NCBI GenBank assembly: GCA_020027415.1
Contig: JAHRAW010000123.1
Span: 1-6,351 of the forward strand
Length of the DNA stretch: 6,351 bases
Source: Gammaproteobacteria bacterium
Lineage (GTDB): Bacteria > Pseudomonadota > Gammaproteobacteria > Arenicellales > Poriferihabitantaceae
Direction of reading: 5' to 3'
Below the pieces are notes generated by a model that had not been told where the DNA came from, searched no databases, and saw only the letters and a program-made list of their open reading frames with translations. Positions 1-5,663 of the stretch are shown here, piece after piece. Positions within the stretch are counted from its first letter, which is position 1. Each line of letters opens with the position of its first letter. A program made the translations under genes and the position numbers.

Positions 1-359
1 ATGAAATACTCGGCTTCGTCAGCCGGCACGGCAACACAGTCAATCCGTTTGTCATGCTCGGCTTCCGTAGTTTGGAAATTGAAAGCAGCGTGGCTGGGCA
101 GTTAAACGATACCGACACCTACACCGCCGACGGCGACCAAGATAAGATTAGCGGTTGGAAGGTGGCGGCCGGCGTGGAGGTGCCGCTACGCAATAACTGG
201 TTCGGGCAAATCGCGGTGCAGCATACCGACTACGGCAGCGAGGAAATTGAACTCAGCCGCAACCCCGCCGGCACCAGTCAATTGTCGGCGAATAACCGCA
301 ACTTTGATTTTGACCTGCAACAAACCGGCCTGCGCTTCGCGTTAGGCTATTCGTTCTAA
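1..359 (+). CDS. Outer-membrane beta-barrel protein, C-terminal part (5' end outside window)
   Basis: The reading frame is open from base 3 and ends at TAA 357-359, giving 118 residues of the C-terminus; the true start lies upstream of the window. The fragment shows alternating polar and hydrophobic stretches typical of transmembrane beta strands, such as NPFVMLGFRSLEIES, GWKVAAGVEVPL and FGQIAVQHTDYGS. These are separated by polar, Asp/Asn-rich loops (LNDTDTYTADGDQDK and a second near SRNPAGTSQL). It ends in GLRFALGYSF: a final aromatic strand with a terminal Phe is the usual signal recognised by the BAM assembly machinery. This fits small porin-like or Opa/OmpA-type barrels of the outer membrane. 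Ligand, pore function and exact family cannot be told from this part. The ATG at 54 is internal to the frame and is not taken as the start. A strong hairpin follows 25 bases after the stop. Confidence 0.8.
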   Translation, partial: EILGFVSRHGNTVNPFVMLGFRSLEIESSVAGQLNDTDTYTADGDQDKISGWKVAAGVEVPLRNNWFGQIAVQHTDYGSEEIELSRNPAGTSQLSANNRNFDFDLQQTGLRFALGYSF

Positions 360-383
360 CCCCGCGCAGTTTGCTGTTAAACC

Positions 384-424
384 AACCCTCGCCGCCCCCG
401 CCGTGGCGGGCGGCGGCGGGGGTT
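384..424 (+). terminator. GC-rich hairpin after the outer-membrane protein gene, terminator-like
   Basis: The arms starting AACCC and ending GGGTT pair over about 18 base pairs, with one G-T pair, one bulged base and a CGTG loop. It begins 25 bases after the stop of the barrel gene, where a terminator is expected. No T-run follows (the next bases are GTGCGTTATT), so it is not a textbook intrinsic terminator. It may instead protect the mRNA 3' end or act together with the hairpins further down. Confidence 0.5.
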
Positions 425-440
425 GTGCGTTATTAAACCC

Positions 441-466
441 CGGGCGGCTATTTAAATAGCCGCCCG
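441..466. repeat. Perfect 26-bp palindrome, half-site CGGGCGGCTATTT
   Basis: The 13-base half CGGGCGGCTATTT is followed at once by its exact reverse complement, so the stem has no mismatch. In RNA it would form a stem of about 11 base pairs with a small AU loop. The following bases (ACCTTACTCC) hold no T-run. Its right half, AAATAGCCGCCC, occurs again at 611-622, where it forms the right part of a true terminator. This copy may be a displaced terminator stem or part of a duplicated unit. A protein-binding operator is possible but has no support. Confidence 0.6.
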
Positions 467-479
467 ACCTTACTCCACT

Positions 480-588
480 ATTCCCGCAACTCCGCTATTC
501 CCAAAACCACCCGGTTGGATTCCCGCAAAAACAGGAAACTCCTTAGTAAAGCAAAAGAGGAGATTCCCGCTTAAAAAATTGCGGGAAT
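480..588. repeat. Cluster of ATTCCCGC dispersed-repeat units, with hairpin
   Basis: ATTCCCGCAA occurs at 480-489 and 519-528, ATTCCCGC at 563-570, and the inverted copy TTGCGGGAAT at 579-588; a partial CTATTCCC lies at 495-502. The last two full units pair as an 8-bp stem (563-570 with 581-588) around an A/T-rich loop. The inverted copy continues as GCGGGAATGACGG. ATTCCC/GGGAAT palindromic units of this sort are scattered through many proteobacterial genomes (Neisseria dRS3 elements are one known example); membership of a named family is not claimed. The block codes for nothing convincing. Confidence 0.6.
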
Positions 589-604
589 GACGGGGTGGGA
601 TGGC

Positions 605-627
605 GGGCGGAAATAGCCGCCCTTTTT
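605..627 (+). terminator. Intrinsic terminator, plus strand
   Basis: The stem GGGCGG (605-610) pairs with CCGCCC (617-622) around the loop AAATAG, and TTTTT follows at 623-627. This is the only structure on the plus strand between the barrel gene and the oxidoreductase gene that has both a GC stem and a T-run. It lies 245 bases after the barrel stop codon, so it would end readthrough past the earlier hairpins. Confidence 0.6.
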
Positions 628-658
628 GTCGGCTAAGTTGCGAGCGTTTGCGGTCTGC

Positions 659-709
659 GTTGCCAATAGAAAAGCCCGGACCTAACAAAGTAGATCCGGG
701 CTTGGCAAC
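659..709 (-). terminator. Two-part hairpin with minus-strand T-run, intrinsic terminator
   Basis: GCCCGGA (674-680) pairs with TCCGGGC (695-701) around a 14-base loop. A second, outer stem pairs GTTGCCAA (659-666) with TTGGCAAC (702-709). Read on the minus strand, the inner stem is followed by TTTTCT, as in intrinsic terminators; on the plus strand there is no T-run. No recognisable minus-strand protein gene lies upstream of it, which raises the question of what transcript it ends. Confidence 0.5.
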
Positions 710-860
710 TTCCGCTGTCACCGGGTAACTCCCGCGAGCAAGCCTTTGCTCTGATACATCGTCCTTGTTTGAAAATCCTTGTTGGGCGAGAGCAACCGGC
801 TTTCCGGTCCGGTCGGTCCCTCTTGGACACGCGCATGATGCGACCGCGCGGCGGGCGAGG
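668..860 (-). ncRNA. Possible small RNA or untranslated transcript, minus strand (hypothetical)
   Basis: This is an inference from position only. A promoter-like pair lies just upstream (867-896, minus) and a minus-strand terminator ends the interval, framing about 190 bases. The interval contains a short perfect hairpin (ACCGG-AAAG-CCGGT on the minus strand) and several GGA motifs, including ACAAGGACGATG, which resembles CsrA/RsmA binding sites. A 13-codon reading frame (759-718) follows that motif, but its AAGGA is only two bases from the ATG, too close for a normal ribosome-binding site. It does not match 6S, tmRNA, RNase P or SRP RNA by the landmarks I know. It could equally be non-functional spacer. 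Confidence 0.22.
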
Positions 861-866
861 ATGTGC

Positions 867-896
867 TATATCGCACAATTGCGGCGGTTTTGCCAA
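867..896 (-). promoter_or_regulatory. Candidate minus-strand promoter with overlapping inverted repeat
   Basis: On the minus strand TTGGCA (896-891) is followed after 18 bases by GATATA (872-867), a fair sigma-70 match. The -10 part overlaps an inverted repeat, TGTGC-TATATC-GCACA at 862-877, which could be an operator. It points into the interval that ends in the minus-strand terminator at 659-709. Single matches of this quality occur by chance. Confidence 0.25.
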
Positions 897-957
897 ACCT
901 TGCGGCGGCGGTTGCAGTGGCGCGGCAAGGCGCGAGCGCGGCGCTTGAAAAACGACC

Positions 958-984
958 TTGCAACCATCTCCCATCGGTTACAAT
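958..984 (+). promoter_or_regulatory. Candidate promoter of the oxidoreductase gene
   Basis: TTGCAA (958-963) and TACAAT (979-984) are separated by 15 bases, shorter than the ideal 17. The TACAAT box is good, and a start near 991 would give a leader of about 55 bases before the ATG at 1046. The leader has no strong Shine-Dalgarno sequence; GCGAG at 1026-1030 is weak and rather far away. Low expression or a different control mode is possible. Confidence 0.3.
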
Positions 985-1045
985 GCGTCGCATAAATTGA
1001 GTCAGCACAAGTTGGTCAAGCCACCGCGAGATTGAACCTGTTGCC

Positions 1046-4000
1046 ATGCTGAACGAAATATCCCTTGACGATAAGTATGCGCTGGATGTTGAGCGCGCCT
1101 ACCTGACCGGCATTGAGGCATTGGTGCGGTTGCCGATGATGCAGCAGCAGCGCGATGCGGAAGCCGGCTTGCGCACCGCCGGCTTCGTATCCGGTTATCG
1201 CGGCTCGCCGGTGGGCACCGTTGACCAATCCATGTGGAAAGCCGCGCGGTGGCTGCAGCGCCACCAGATCCGCTTTCAGCCGGGCGTTAATGAAGACCTT
1301 GCGGCTACCGCGGTGTGGGGCACGCAGCAAACGCATTTGTTGCCGGGCGCGAAATACGACGGCGTGTTTGCGCTGTGGTATGGCAAGGGCCCGGGGCTGG
1401 ATCGCAGCATGGATGTCATCAAGCACGCCAACGCCTTTGGCACCACCCAATACGGCGGCGTGTTGGCGGTGGCGGGCGACGACCACGCTTGTAAATCCTC
1501 CACCGTGCCGCATCAAAGCGAGTATATGTTTATCGGCGCGGCGGTGCCGGTGTTGAATCCCGCCGATGTGCAGGAGGTGTTGGATTACGGCATCATCGGC
1601 TGGGCGTTATCCCGCTACAGCGGTTGCTGGGTGGGCTTGAAAGCCATCACCGAGAATATGGATTCAGCCATCTCGGCGGCAATCAACCCGCAGCGAATTA
1701 AGATTCAACTGCCGCAAGATTTCAAGCCGCCGCGCGGCGGTTTGAACGCGCAGTGGCCCACCACCCCGCTGGCACAAGAACGGCTGCTGCACCGCTACCG
1801 CATCTACGCCGCCCGCGCGTTCGCGCACGCCAACCAGCTCAATCAGGTCATGTTGGATTCCACGCCGGCGCGACTCGGCATCGTCACCAGCGGCAAATCT
1901 TACCTGGATGTGTTGGAAGCCCTGCGCTGCTTGGAGATTGATGAAGGCTTGGCGCAGAAAATCGGCTTGCGCATTTACAAAGTCGGCATGAGTTGGCCGC
2001 TGGAACCGATCGCCACGCACCGCTTCGCCAAAGGGCTGCAGGAAATTTTAGTGGTGGAGGAAAAGCGCAGCGTGATTGAAGACCAAATCACCGGGCAACT
2101 CTACAACTGGCCCGTCGCCGAACGCCCGCGGGTGATTGGCGAGTTTGACGAACACGGCAACCACCTGATCACCAACCTCGGCGAACTAACCCCGGCGATG
2201 GTGGCGCGCGTCATCGGCGAACGCATCCATCGGTTGTATGAGAGCAAGGCGTTGCAGCAGCGGTTGGAACGGCTCGCCGCCCAAGCGCAGCGACGCGCGC
2301 GGTTGCCGCTATCGGTGGCGCTCACGCGCACGCCCTATTTCTGCTCCGGCTGCCCGCATAACACTTCCACGCGAATCCCTGATGGCAGCGTCGGCATGGC
2401 CGGCATCGGCTGCCATTACATGGTCAAGTGGATGAACCGCAACACCGAAACCTTCACGCAAATGGGCGGCGAGGGGGCGTCGTGGATTGGCATGGCGCCG
2501 TTCACTAACACGCGGCATGTGTTTCAGAATTTGGGCGACGGCACTTATTTTCACAGCGGCATTTTAGCCATCCGCGCCGCGCTCGCCGCCGGCGTCAACA
2601 TCACCTATAAAGTTTTATTCAACGATGCGGTTGCCATGACCGGCGGGCAAGCGGTGGACGGCTCGCTGACCCTGGCGGAGTTGGTGTCGCAACTGCAAGC
2701 CGAAGGCGTGGCGCGGCTGGCGGTGGTTGCCGAGGACTGCAAAAAAGCCGCCGCCGAGTTGCGCGGGCGGCGCAACTTCAGCCTGCACCCGCGGCGCGAG
2801 TTGGAGCAATTGCAGCGCGAGTTTCGCGACATCGCCGGCACCACCGTCATCGTGTATGACCAAACTTGCGCCGCCGAAAAACGCCGCCGCCGCAAACGCG
2901 GACACCTAGCGGCAAGCCCGACCCGCGTTTTCATCAACGCCGAAGTATGCGAAGGCTGCGGCGATTGCAGCGTCGCTTCCAACTGCTTGTCGGTATTGCC
3001 GAAACACACCGAACTCGGCGACAAACGCCAGATTGACCAACACGCCTGCAACCAAGATTTGAGTTGTCTAGACGGCTTTTGCCCAAGTTTCGTCAGCGTG
3101 ACCGGGGCGACCTTGCGCGTCGCCAAGCAACCGCCGCCCACAGCAACAACGGCAACGGAGTTACCTACGCCGCAAATGCGGTCGCTGCACCGCCCTTGGA
3201 ATACGCTAATTACCGGCATTGGCGGCACCGGCGTGCTAACGCTCGGCTCGCTACTCGCCATGGCCGCGCACTTGGAAGGCAAGGGTTGTTCAACCTTGAA
3301 CCAGACCGGGCTGGCGCAAAAGTTCGGCGCGGTGGTTAGCCATGTGCGCATCGCCAACGCGCAATCGGAAATTCATGCGGTGCGCATTCCCGAAGGCGAT
3401 GTGGATGTGTTGCTGGGCTGCGATTTAGTGGTATCCAGCATGCCGGAATCGTTGGCGCGCCTGACCGCGCAACGCGCGCACGCAGTCGTCAATACTTATG
3501 AAAGCCCGACTGCGGATTTTATCCACCAGCCAGACTACTGCTTTCCCGCGCCCGCCATGCAGAAATTAATTAGCGAACAAACCGGCGCCGCGAAAACCGA
3601 CTTTATTAACGCCACGCGTATCATCCGCGACCTGCTTGGCGATTCTATCGGCGGCAATTTATTTTTGTTGGGGTTCGCGTATCAGCGCGGTTTGATTCCG
3701 CTGCGCGCCGAATCAATACTACAAGCGATTCAATTGAATCAAGTTGCGGTGGAGTTCAATCAGCAAGCCTTTACTTGGGGACGGCGCGCGGCGGTTGACC
3801 GCGACGCGGTGGAAAAGATAGTCGGCGATGAAAGCGATGCGAACGCGGCGTTGACCGATGTGGATGAAATTATTAACTGGCGAGTTCGCTATCTCACCGC
3901 TTATCAAAACGCAAACTATGCGGCGCGCTACCGCGCGTTGGTGGAACAAACTCGGCGGCGCGAAAATGAAGTGCTGCGCGCCGCCGGGCGAGCGGCAAAA

Positions 4001-4549
4001 GCGGTCGCCGCCGATCAAAAACCCGCGCCGGCCAAGCCATCGCTCAACCTTACCGAAGCGGTGGCGCGCGGTTATTTCAAACTAATGGCGTACAAGGATG
4101 AGTACGAAGTTGCGCGGCTCTACGCCAACGGGGAATTCATCGCCAACCTGAAAAAGCAATTCGTCGGTCCGTTCAAACTGAATTTCCATCTGGCGGCGCC
4201 GTTGCTGTCGCGCAAGCATCCGCTCAGCGGGCATCCTATCAAGCGCAAGTTTCCCGGCTTCACATTAAAGTGCTTCGGCTTACTCGCGCGCTTGAAATTT
4301 CTGCGCGGCACGCGGCTGGATTTGTTCGGCTATCAACGCGAACGAAAACAGGAACGACAATTAATCGCCGACTATGAAAACGACCTTGCGCAATTGTTGG
4401 AAAAATTAACGCCGCACAATCGGGCCACCGCGGTAGACCTCGCCGCGCTGCCGCAGATGCTCAAAGGGTTTGGCTATATCAAAAGCGCGCATATCGCAAC
4501 TTATCGCGCGCGCCACCAACAACTGCTGCAAACATTGCGCGCGGAGTAA
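1046..4549 (+). CDS. Indolepyruvate:ferredoxin oxidoreductase family protein (fused 2-oxoacid oxidoreductase)
   Basis: This 1167-residue cytoplasmic enzyme should convert an aryl 2-oxoacid (indolepyruvate or phenylpyruvate; possibly others) plus CoA to the acyl-CoA and CO2, passing electrons to ferredoxin. Domains in order: N-terminal pyruvate-oxidoreductase-type thiamine domain (about 20-250, with GYRGSP at 50-55); TPP-binding core (about 425-620) with YFCSGCPHN (431-439), GIGCHYM (453-459), MGGEGA (473-478), GDGTYFHSG (497-505) and NDAVAMTGGQ (526-535); cysteine-rich iron-sulfur segment (635-679); gamma domain from about 720 with GIGGTGV (724-730) and NQTGLAQK (752-759); and a C-terminal domain of the DUF6537 type (about 930-1160, with MAYKDEYEVARLY from 1014). 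Length and order match the long proteobacterial fused form, unlike the separate IorA and IorB of archaea. The start is the first ATG after an in-frame TGA at 998-1000, and DDKYALDVERAYLTGIEALVRLP fits the family N-terminus. No frameshift is seen. Substrate choice cannot be read from sequence. Confidence 0.93.
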   Translation: MLNEISLDDKYALDVERAYLTGIEALVRLPMMQQQRDAEAGLRTAGFVSGYRGSPVGTVDQSMWKAARWLQRHQIRFQPGVNEDLAATAVWGTQQTHLLPGAKYDGVFALWYGKGPGLDRSMDVIKHANAFGTTQYGGVLAVAGDDHACKSSTVPHQSEYMFIGAAVPVLNPADVQEVLDYGIIGWALSRYSGCWVGLKAITENMDSAISAAINPQRIKIQLPQDFKPPRGGLNAQWPTTPLAQERLLHRYRIYAARAFAHANQLNQVMLDSTPARLGIVTSGKSYLDVLEALRCLEIDEGLAQKIGLRIYKVGMSWPLEPIATHRFAKGLQEILVVEEKRSVIEDQITGQLYNWPVAERPRVIGEFDEHGNHLITNLGELTPAMVARVIGERIHRLYESKALQQRLERLAAQAQRRARLPLSVALTRTPYFCSGCPHNTSTRIPDGSVGMAGIGCHYMVKWMNRNTETFTQMGGEGASWIGMAPFTNTRHVFQNLGDGTYFHSGILAIRAALAAGVNITYKVLFNDAVAMTGGQAVDGSLTLAELVSQLQAEGVARLAVVAEDCKKAAAELRGRRNFSLHPRRELEQLQREFRDIAGTTVIVYDQTCAAEKRRRRKRGHLAASPTRVFINAEVCEGCGDCSVASNCLSVLPKHTELGDKRQIDQHACNQDLSCLDGFCPSFVSVTGATLRVAKQPPPTATTATELPTPQMRSLHRPWNTLITGIGGTGVLTLGSLLAMAAHLEGKGCSTLNQTGLAQKFGAVVSHVRIANAQSEIHAVRIPEGDVDVLLGCDLVVSSMPESLARLTAQRAHAVVNTYESPTADFIHQPDYCFPAPAMQKLISEQTGAAKTDFINATRIIRDLLGDSIGGNLFLLGFAYQRGLIPLRAESILQAIQLNQVAVEFNQQAFTWGRRAAVDRDAVEKIVGDESDANAALTDVDEIINWRVRYLTAYQNANYAARYRALVEQTRRRENEVLRAAGRAAKAVAADQKPAPAKPSLNLTEAVARGYFKLMAYKDEYEVARLYANGEFIANLKKQFVGPFKLNFHLAAPLLSRKHPLSGHPIKRKFPGFTLKCFGLLARLKFLRGTRLDLFGYQRERKQERQLIADYENDLAQLLEKLTPHNRATAVDLAALPQMLKGFGYIKSAHIATYRARHQQLLQTLRAE

Positions 4550-4563
4550 TCATGTAACCGCCG

Positions 4564-4609
4564 CGTTAAGTGCCACGTGTTAAGTAAGTGTTAAGTGTTA
4601 AATGCTAAA
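4564..4609. repeat. Degenerate heptamer repeats (TGTTAAG) in the convergent spacer
   Basis: The spacer between the converging oxidoreductase and nitrile hydratase genes contains CGTTAAG (4564-4570), TGTTAAG (4578-4584), TGTTAAG (4589-4595), TGTTAAA (4596-4602) and TGCTAAA (4603-4609). The last three units are directly in tandem; a TAAG partial unit separates the second and third. This suggests slippage of a 7-base unit in non-coding DNA. No function is evident. Confidence 0.5.
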
Positions 4610-4615
4610 TACTTT

Positions 4616-4639
4616 GCCAACGCGTTTTTCCAGCGTGGC
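4616..4639 (-). terminator. Weak hairpin at the end of the nitrile hydratase operon
   Basis: GCCA-A-CGC (4616-4623) pairs with GCGTGGC (4633-4639) with one bulged base around a nine-base loop. It starts at the stop codon of the last operon gene. On the minus strand the stem is followed by AAAGTATTTAG, without a clean T-run. It is the best terminator candidate for either converging transcript in this spacer, but a poor one. Confidence 0.22.
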
Positions 4640-4908
4640 TATTCGCTTTGCCGCGCGATTTTCTCCGCCACCAGTTGCTCTAAGGTTTGTTGCCAGAGTT
4701 GATAATAGGCGTCGTTGTCGGCGATGTTCGCGTGCTTTTCAAACGCGGCGATATGGCGCGCCAGTAGGGTTGCCCACTCCTGCCACGAGAACCATCCGCT
4801 TTCATGCAGCATAACCGCCATAGCAAAAGTCCGCGCTTGCCATGGCGCGTCAAACACCAATGCACCGTCCGTATGCGGCTGTCCGACCAGCGGTTCAAGT
4901 TGCGCCAT
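4639..4908 (-). CDS. Nitrile hydratase accessory (activator) protein
   Basis: This 89-residue protein matches the small nitrile hydratase accessory family (P14K type), which binds the alpha subunit and helps insert the metal and mature the active-site cysteines. Recognisable features are DAPWQARTFAMAVMLHESGWFSWQEWATLLARHI (about 20-53) and DNDAYYQLWQQTLEQLVAEK near the C-terminus. The ATG at 4908 is chosen because GGAG lies seven bases upstream (4919-4916) and MAQLEPLVGQPHTDGALVFDAPW looks like a normal N-terminus. An in-frame ATG at 4944 would add MWICLSPTWRRP, which looks unlike the family. The gene overlaps the end of the beta gene by 14 bases, so the two are probably translationally coupled. 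The stop is TAG. The related domain at the N-terminus of nitrile hydratase beta makes a small beta-like fragment the main alternative, but the position in the operon favours the activator. Confidence 0.85.
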   Translation of the reverse strand: MAQLEPLVGQPHTDGALVFDAPWQARTFAMAVMLHESGWFSWQEWATLLARHIAAFEKHANIADNDAYYQLWQQTLEQLVAEKIARQSE

Positions 4909-5647
4909 GGGGCGTCTCCAAGTAGGGCTCAAACAAATCCACATAAACCGCTGCGTTTATTTCCGCGCGCGGTTTGGATTTAGATGCAGATTCGGATGCG
5001 GATTCGGATTGCGCAACGGTTGAGTGGTTCCACAACGCATGCGCGGCAAAGCGCACACTATAAAGATGTTGCGGATTCTGTTCACCGCGCGCGGCGTGTT
5101 GGTCCGGGAAAATATGCGCGCCGTGATGTTTGACAATCACCCCTTCGCGCCGTTGGGCATAACGCGGCGCGCGAGTATGCGTCGGCATGGCGGACGCGGG
5201 TGCAGGTGATGTGGTTCGCACCCGCACGCGCGCGCCGACCGCAAACAACGGCGCGGCGGATGCGGCGCGTTCGGTCGGCGCGCCTTGCTCTAATATCTGC
5301 ATCGCTTGGCGCGCGGTAATGGCTTGCCGCGGCGTTTTGCCCGCCGCGCAACCACTGCGCAGTTCCGCCGCGGTGAGCAACCCGCATTGCACCAACAATT
5401 GCTCCAAACCATGCAACCAGTGTTCATAATAAGAACTGGCGAGATAGTGTTGCGGCGGCATTTGTTCGCGGGCAAAACGCGACTGGTCAAGATTCCACGC
5501 GCCCAACATTCCGCATGCCAAAGTCATGCCGAATACTTTTTGCTCCCACGCGTCGGCAAACAACTGCGTTTGGCTGCGGTCAATCAAACCGAAACCACGC
5601 TGTCCGCCGAGGTCATGCGCGCGATGGCAAACGCCAGATTGATTCAT
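4895..5647 (-). CDS. nthB: Nitrile hydratase subunit beta
   Basis: This is the 250-residue non-metal subunit that pairs with alpha and completes the active-site pocket for hydration of nitriles to amides in the cytoplasm. The N-terminal helical domain has HDLGGQRGFG (11-20), MPPQHYLASSYYEHWLHGLEQLL (63-85) and GKTPRQAITARQA. The C-terminal SH3-like barrel (about 135-245) has HTRAPRY (157-163), EGVIVKHHGAHIFPD, LYSVRFAAHALW (195-206) and VYVDLFEPYLE (234-244). The start is the ATG at 5647: the frame extends upstream only to a TTG at 5704 inside the alpha gene, and the upstream residues (MASRLPRRRK) do not look like the family. The N-terminus is still about eight residues longer than usual before HDLGG. 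No good ribosome-binding site precedes it; 16 bases separate it from the alpha stop, so coupling to alpha is likely. A Ser-dipeptide insertion occupies 213-224. Beta is a single chain, unlike thiocyanate hydrolase, where this part is split in two. Confidence 0.92.
   Translation of the reverse strand: MNQSGVCHRAHDLGGQRGFGLIDRSQTQLFADAWEQKVFGMTLACGMLGAWNLDQSRFAREQMPPQHYLASSYYEHWLHGLEQLLVQCGLLTAAELRSGCAAGKTPRQAITARQAMQILEQGAPTERAASAAPLFAVGARVRVRTTSPAPASAMPTHTRAPRYAQRREGVIVKHHGAHIFPDQHAARGEQNPQHLYSVRFAAHALWNHSTVAQSESASESASKSKPRAEINAAVYVDLFEPYLETPHGAT
4916..4919 (-). promoter_or_regulatory. Ribosome-binding site deciding the accessory-gene start
   Basis: On the minus strand GGAG (4919-4916) lies seven bases before the ATG at 4908, inside the 3' end of the beta gene. 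It supports this start over the in-frame ATG at 4944. Confidence 0.6.
4976..5011. repeat. Six tandem hexamers inside the beta-subunit gene
   Basis: Plus-strand units read GGATTT, AGATGC, AGATTC, GGATGC, GGATTC, GGATTG. On the coding strand they give six X-Ser dipeptides, QSESASESASKS (beta residues 213-224). The array lies between the conserved ALW and VYVDL segments of the SH3-like domain, so it lengthens a surface loop without breaking the frame. In-frame slippage of a six-base unit is the likely origin. Confidence 0.7.
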
Positions 5648-5663
5648 GGTTGCTTGATTGGAT

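Noticed and set aside
1..102. ATG at base 1 as a gene start
   Set aside because: Its frame closes after about 33 codons and is not the frame that gives the beta-barrel sequence; the real frame runs through base 3 from outside the window.
470..974. Overlapping minus-strand frames in the repeat region
   Set aside because: They run through hairpins, terminators and ATTCCCGC repeats; the translations are Pro/Arg-rich and unlike proteins.
360..1045. tRNA, riboswitch, CRISPR array or a known structural RNA
   Set aside because: No cloverleaf or T-loop, no regularly spaced repeats, and no landmark sequences of 6S, tmRNA, SRP or RNase P RNA were found on either strand.
718..1047. 109-codon minus-strand frame, ending in a 13-codon mini-ORF
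   Set aside because: Low-complexity Ala/Arg/Ser translation with no family resemblance. The internal ATG at 759 has AAGGA only two bases away, so neither the long nor the short version has a credible start.
1016..1516. 166-codon open frame on the minus strand
   Set aside because: Antisense to the conserved N-terminus of the oxidoreductase; the composition (Arg/Ala/His-rich) is typical of a GC-rich shadow frame.
2605..3357. 250-codon open frame on the minus strand
   Set aside because: It lies wholly antisense to the iron-sulfur and gamma domains of the oxidoreductase, whose motifs are unmistakable. The translation is Ser/Arg/Pro-rich with no recognisable domain.
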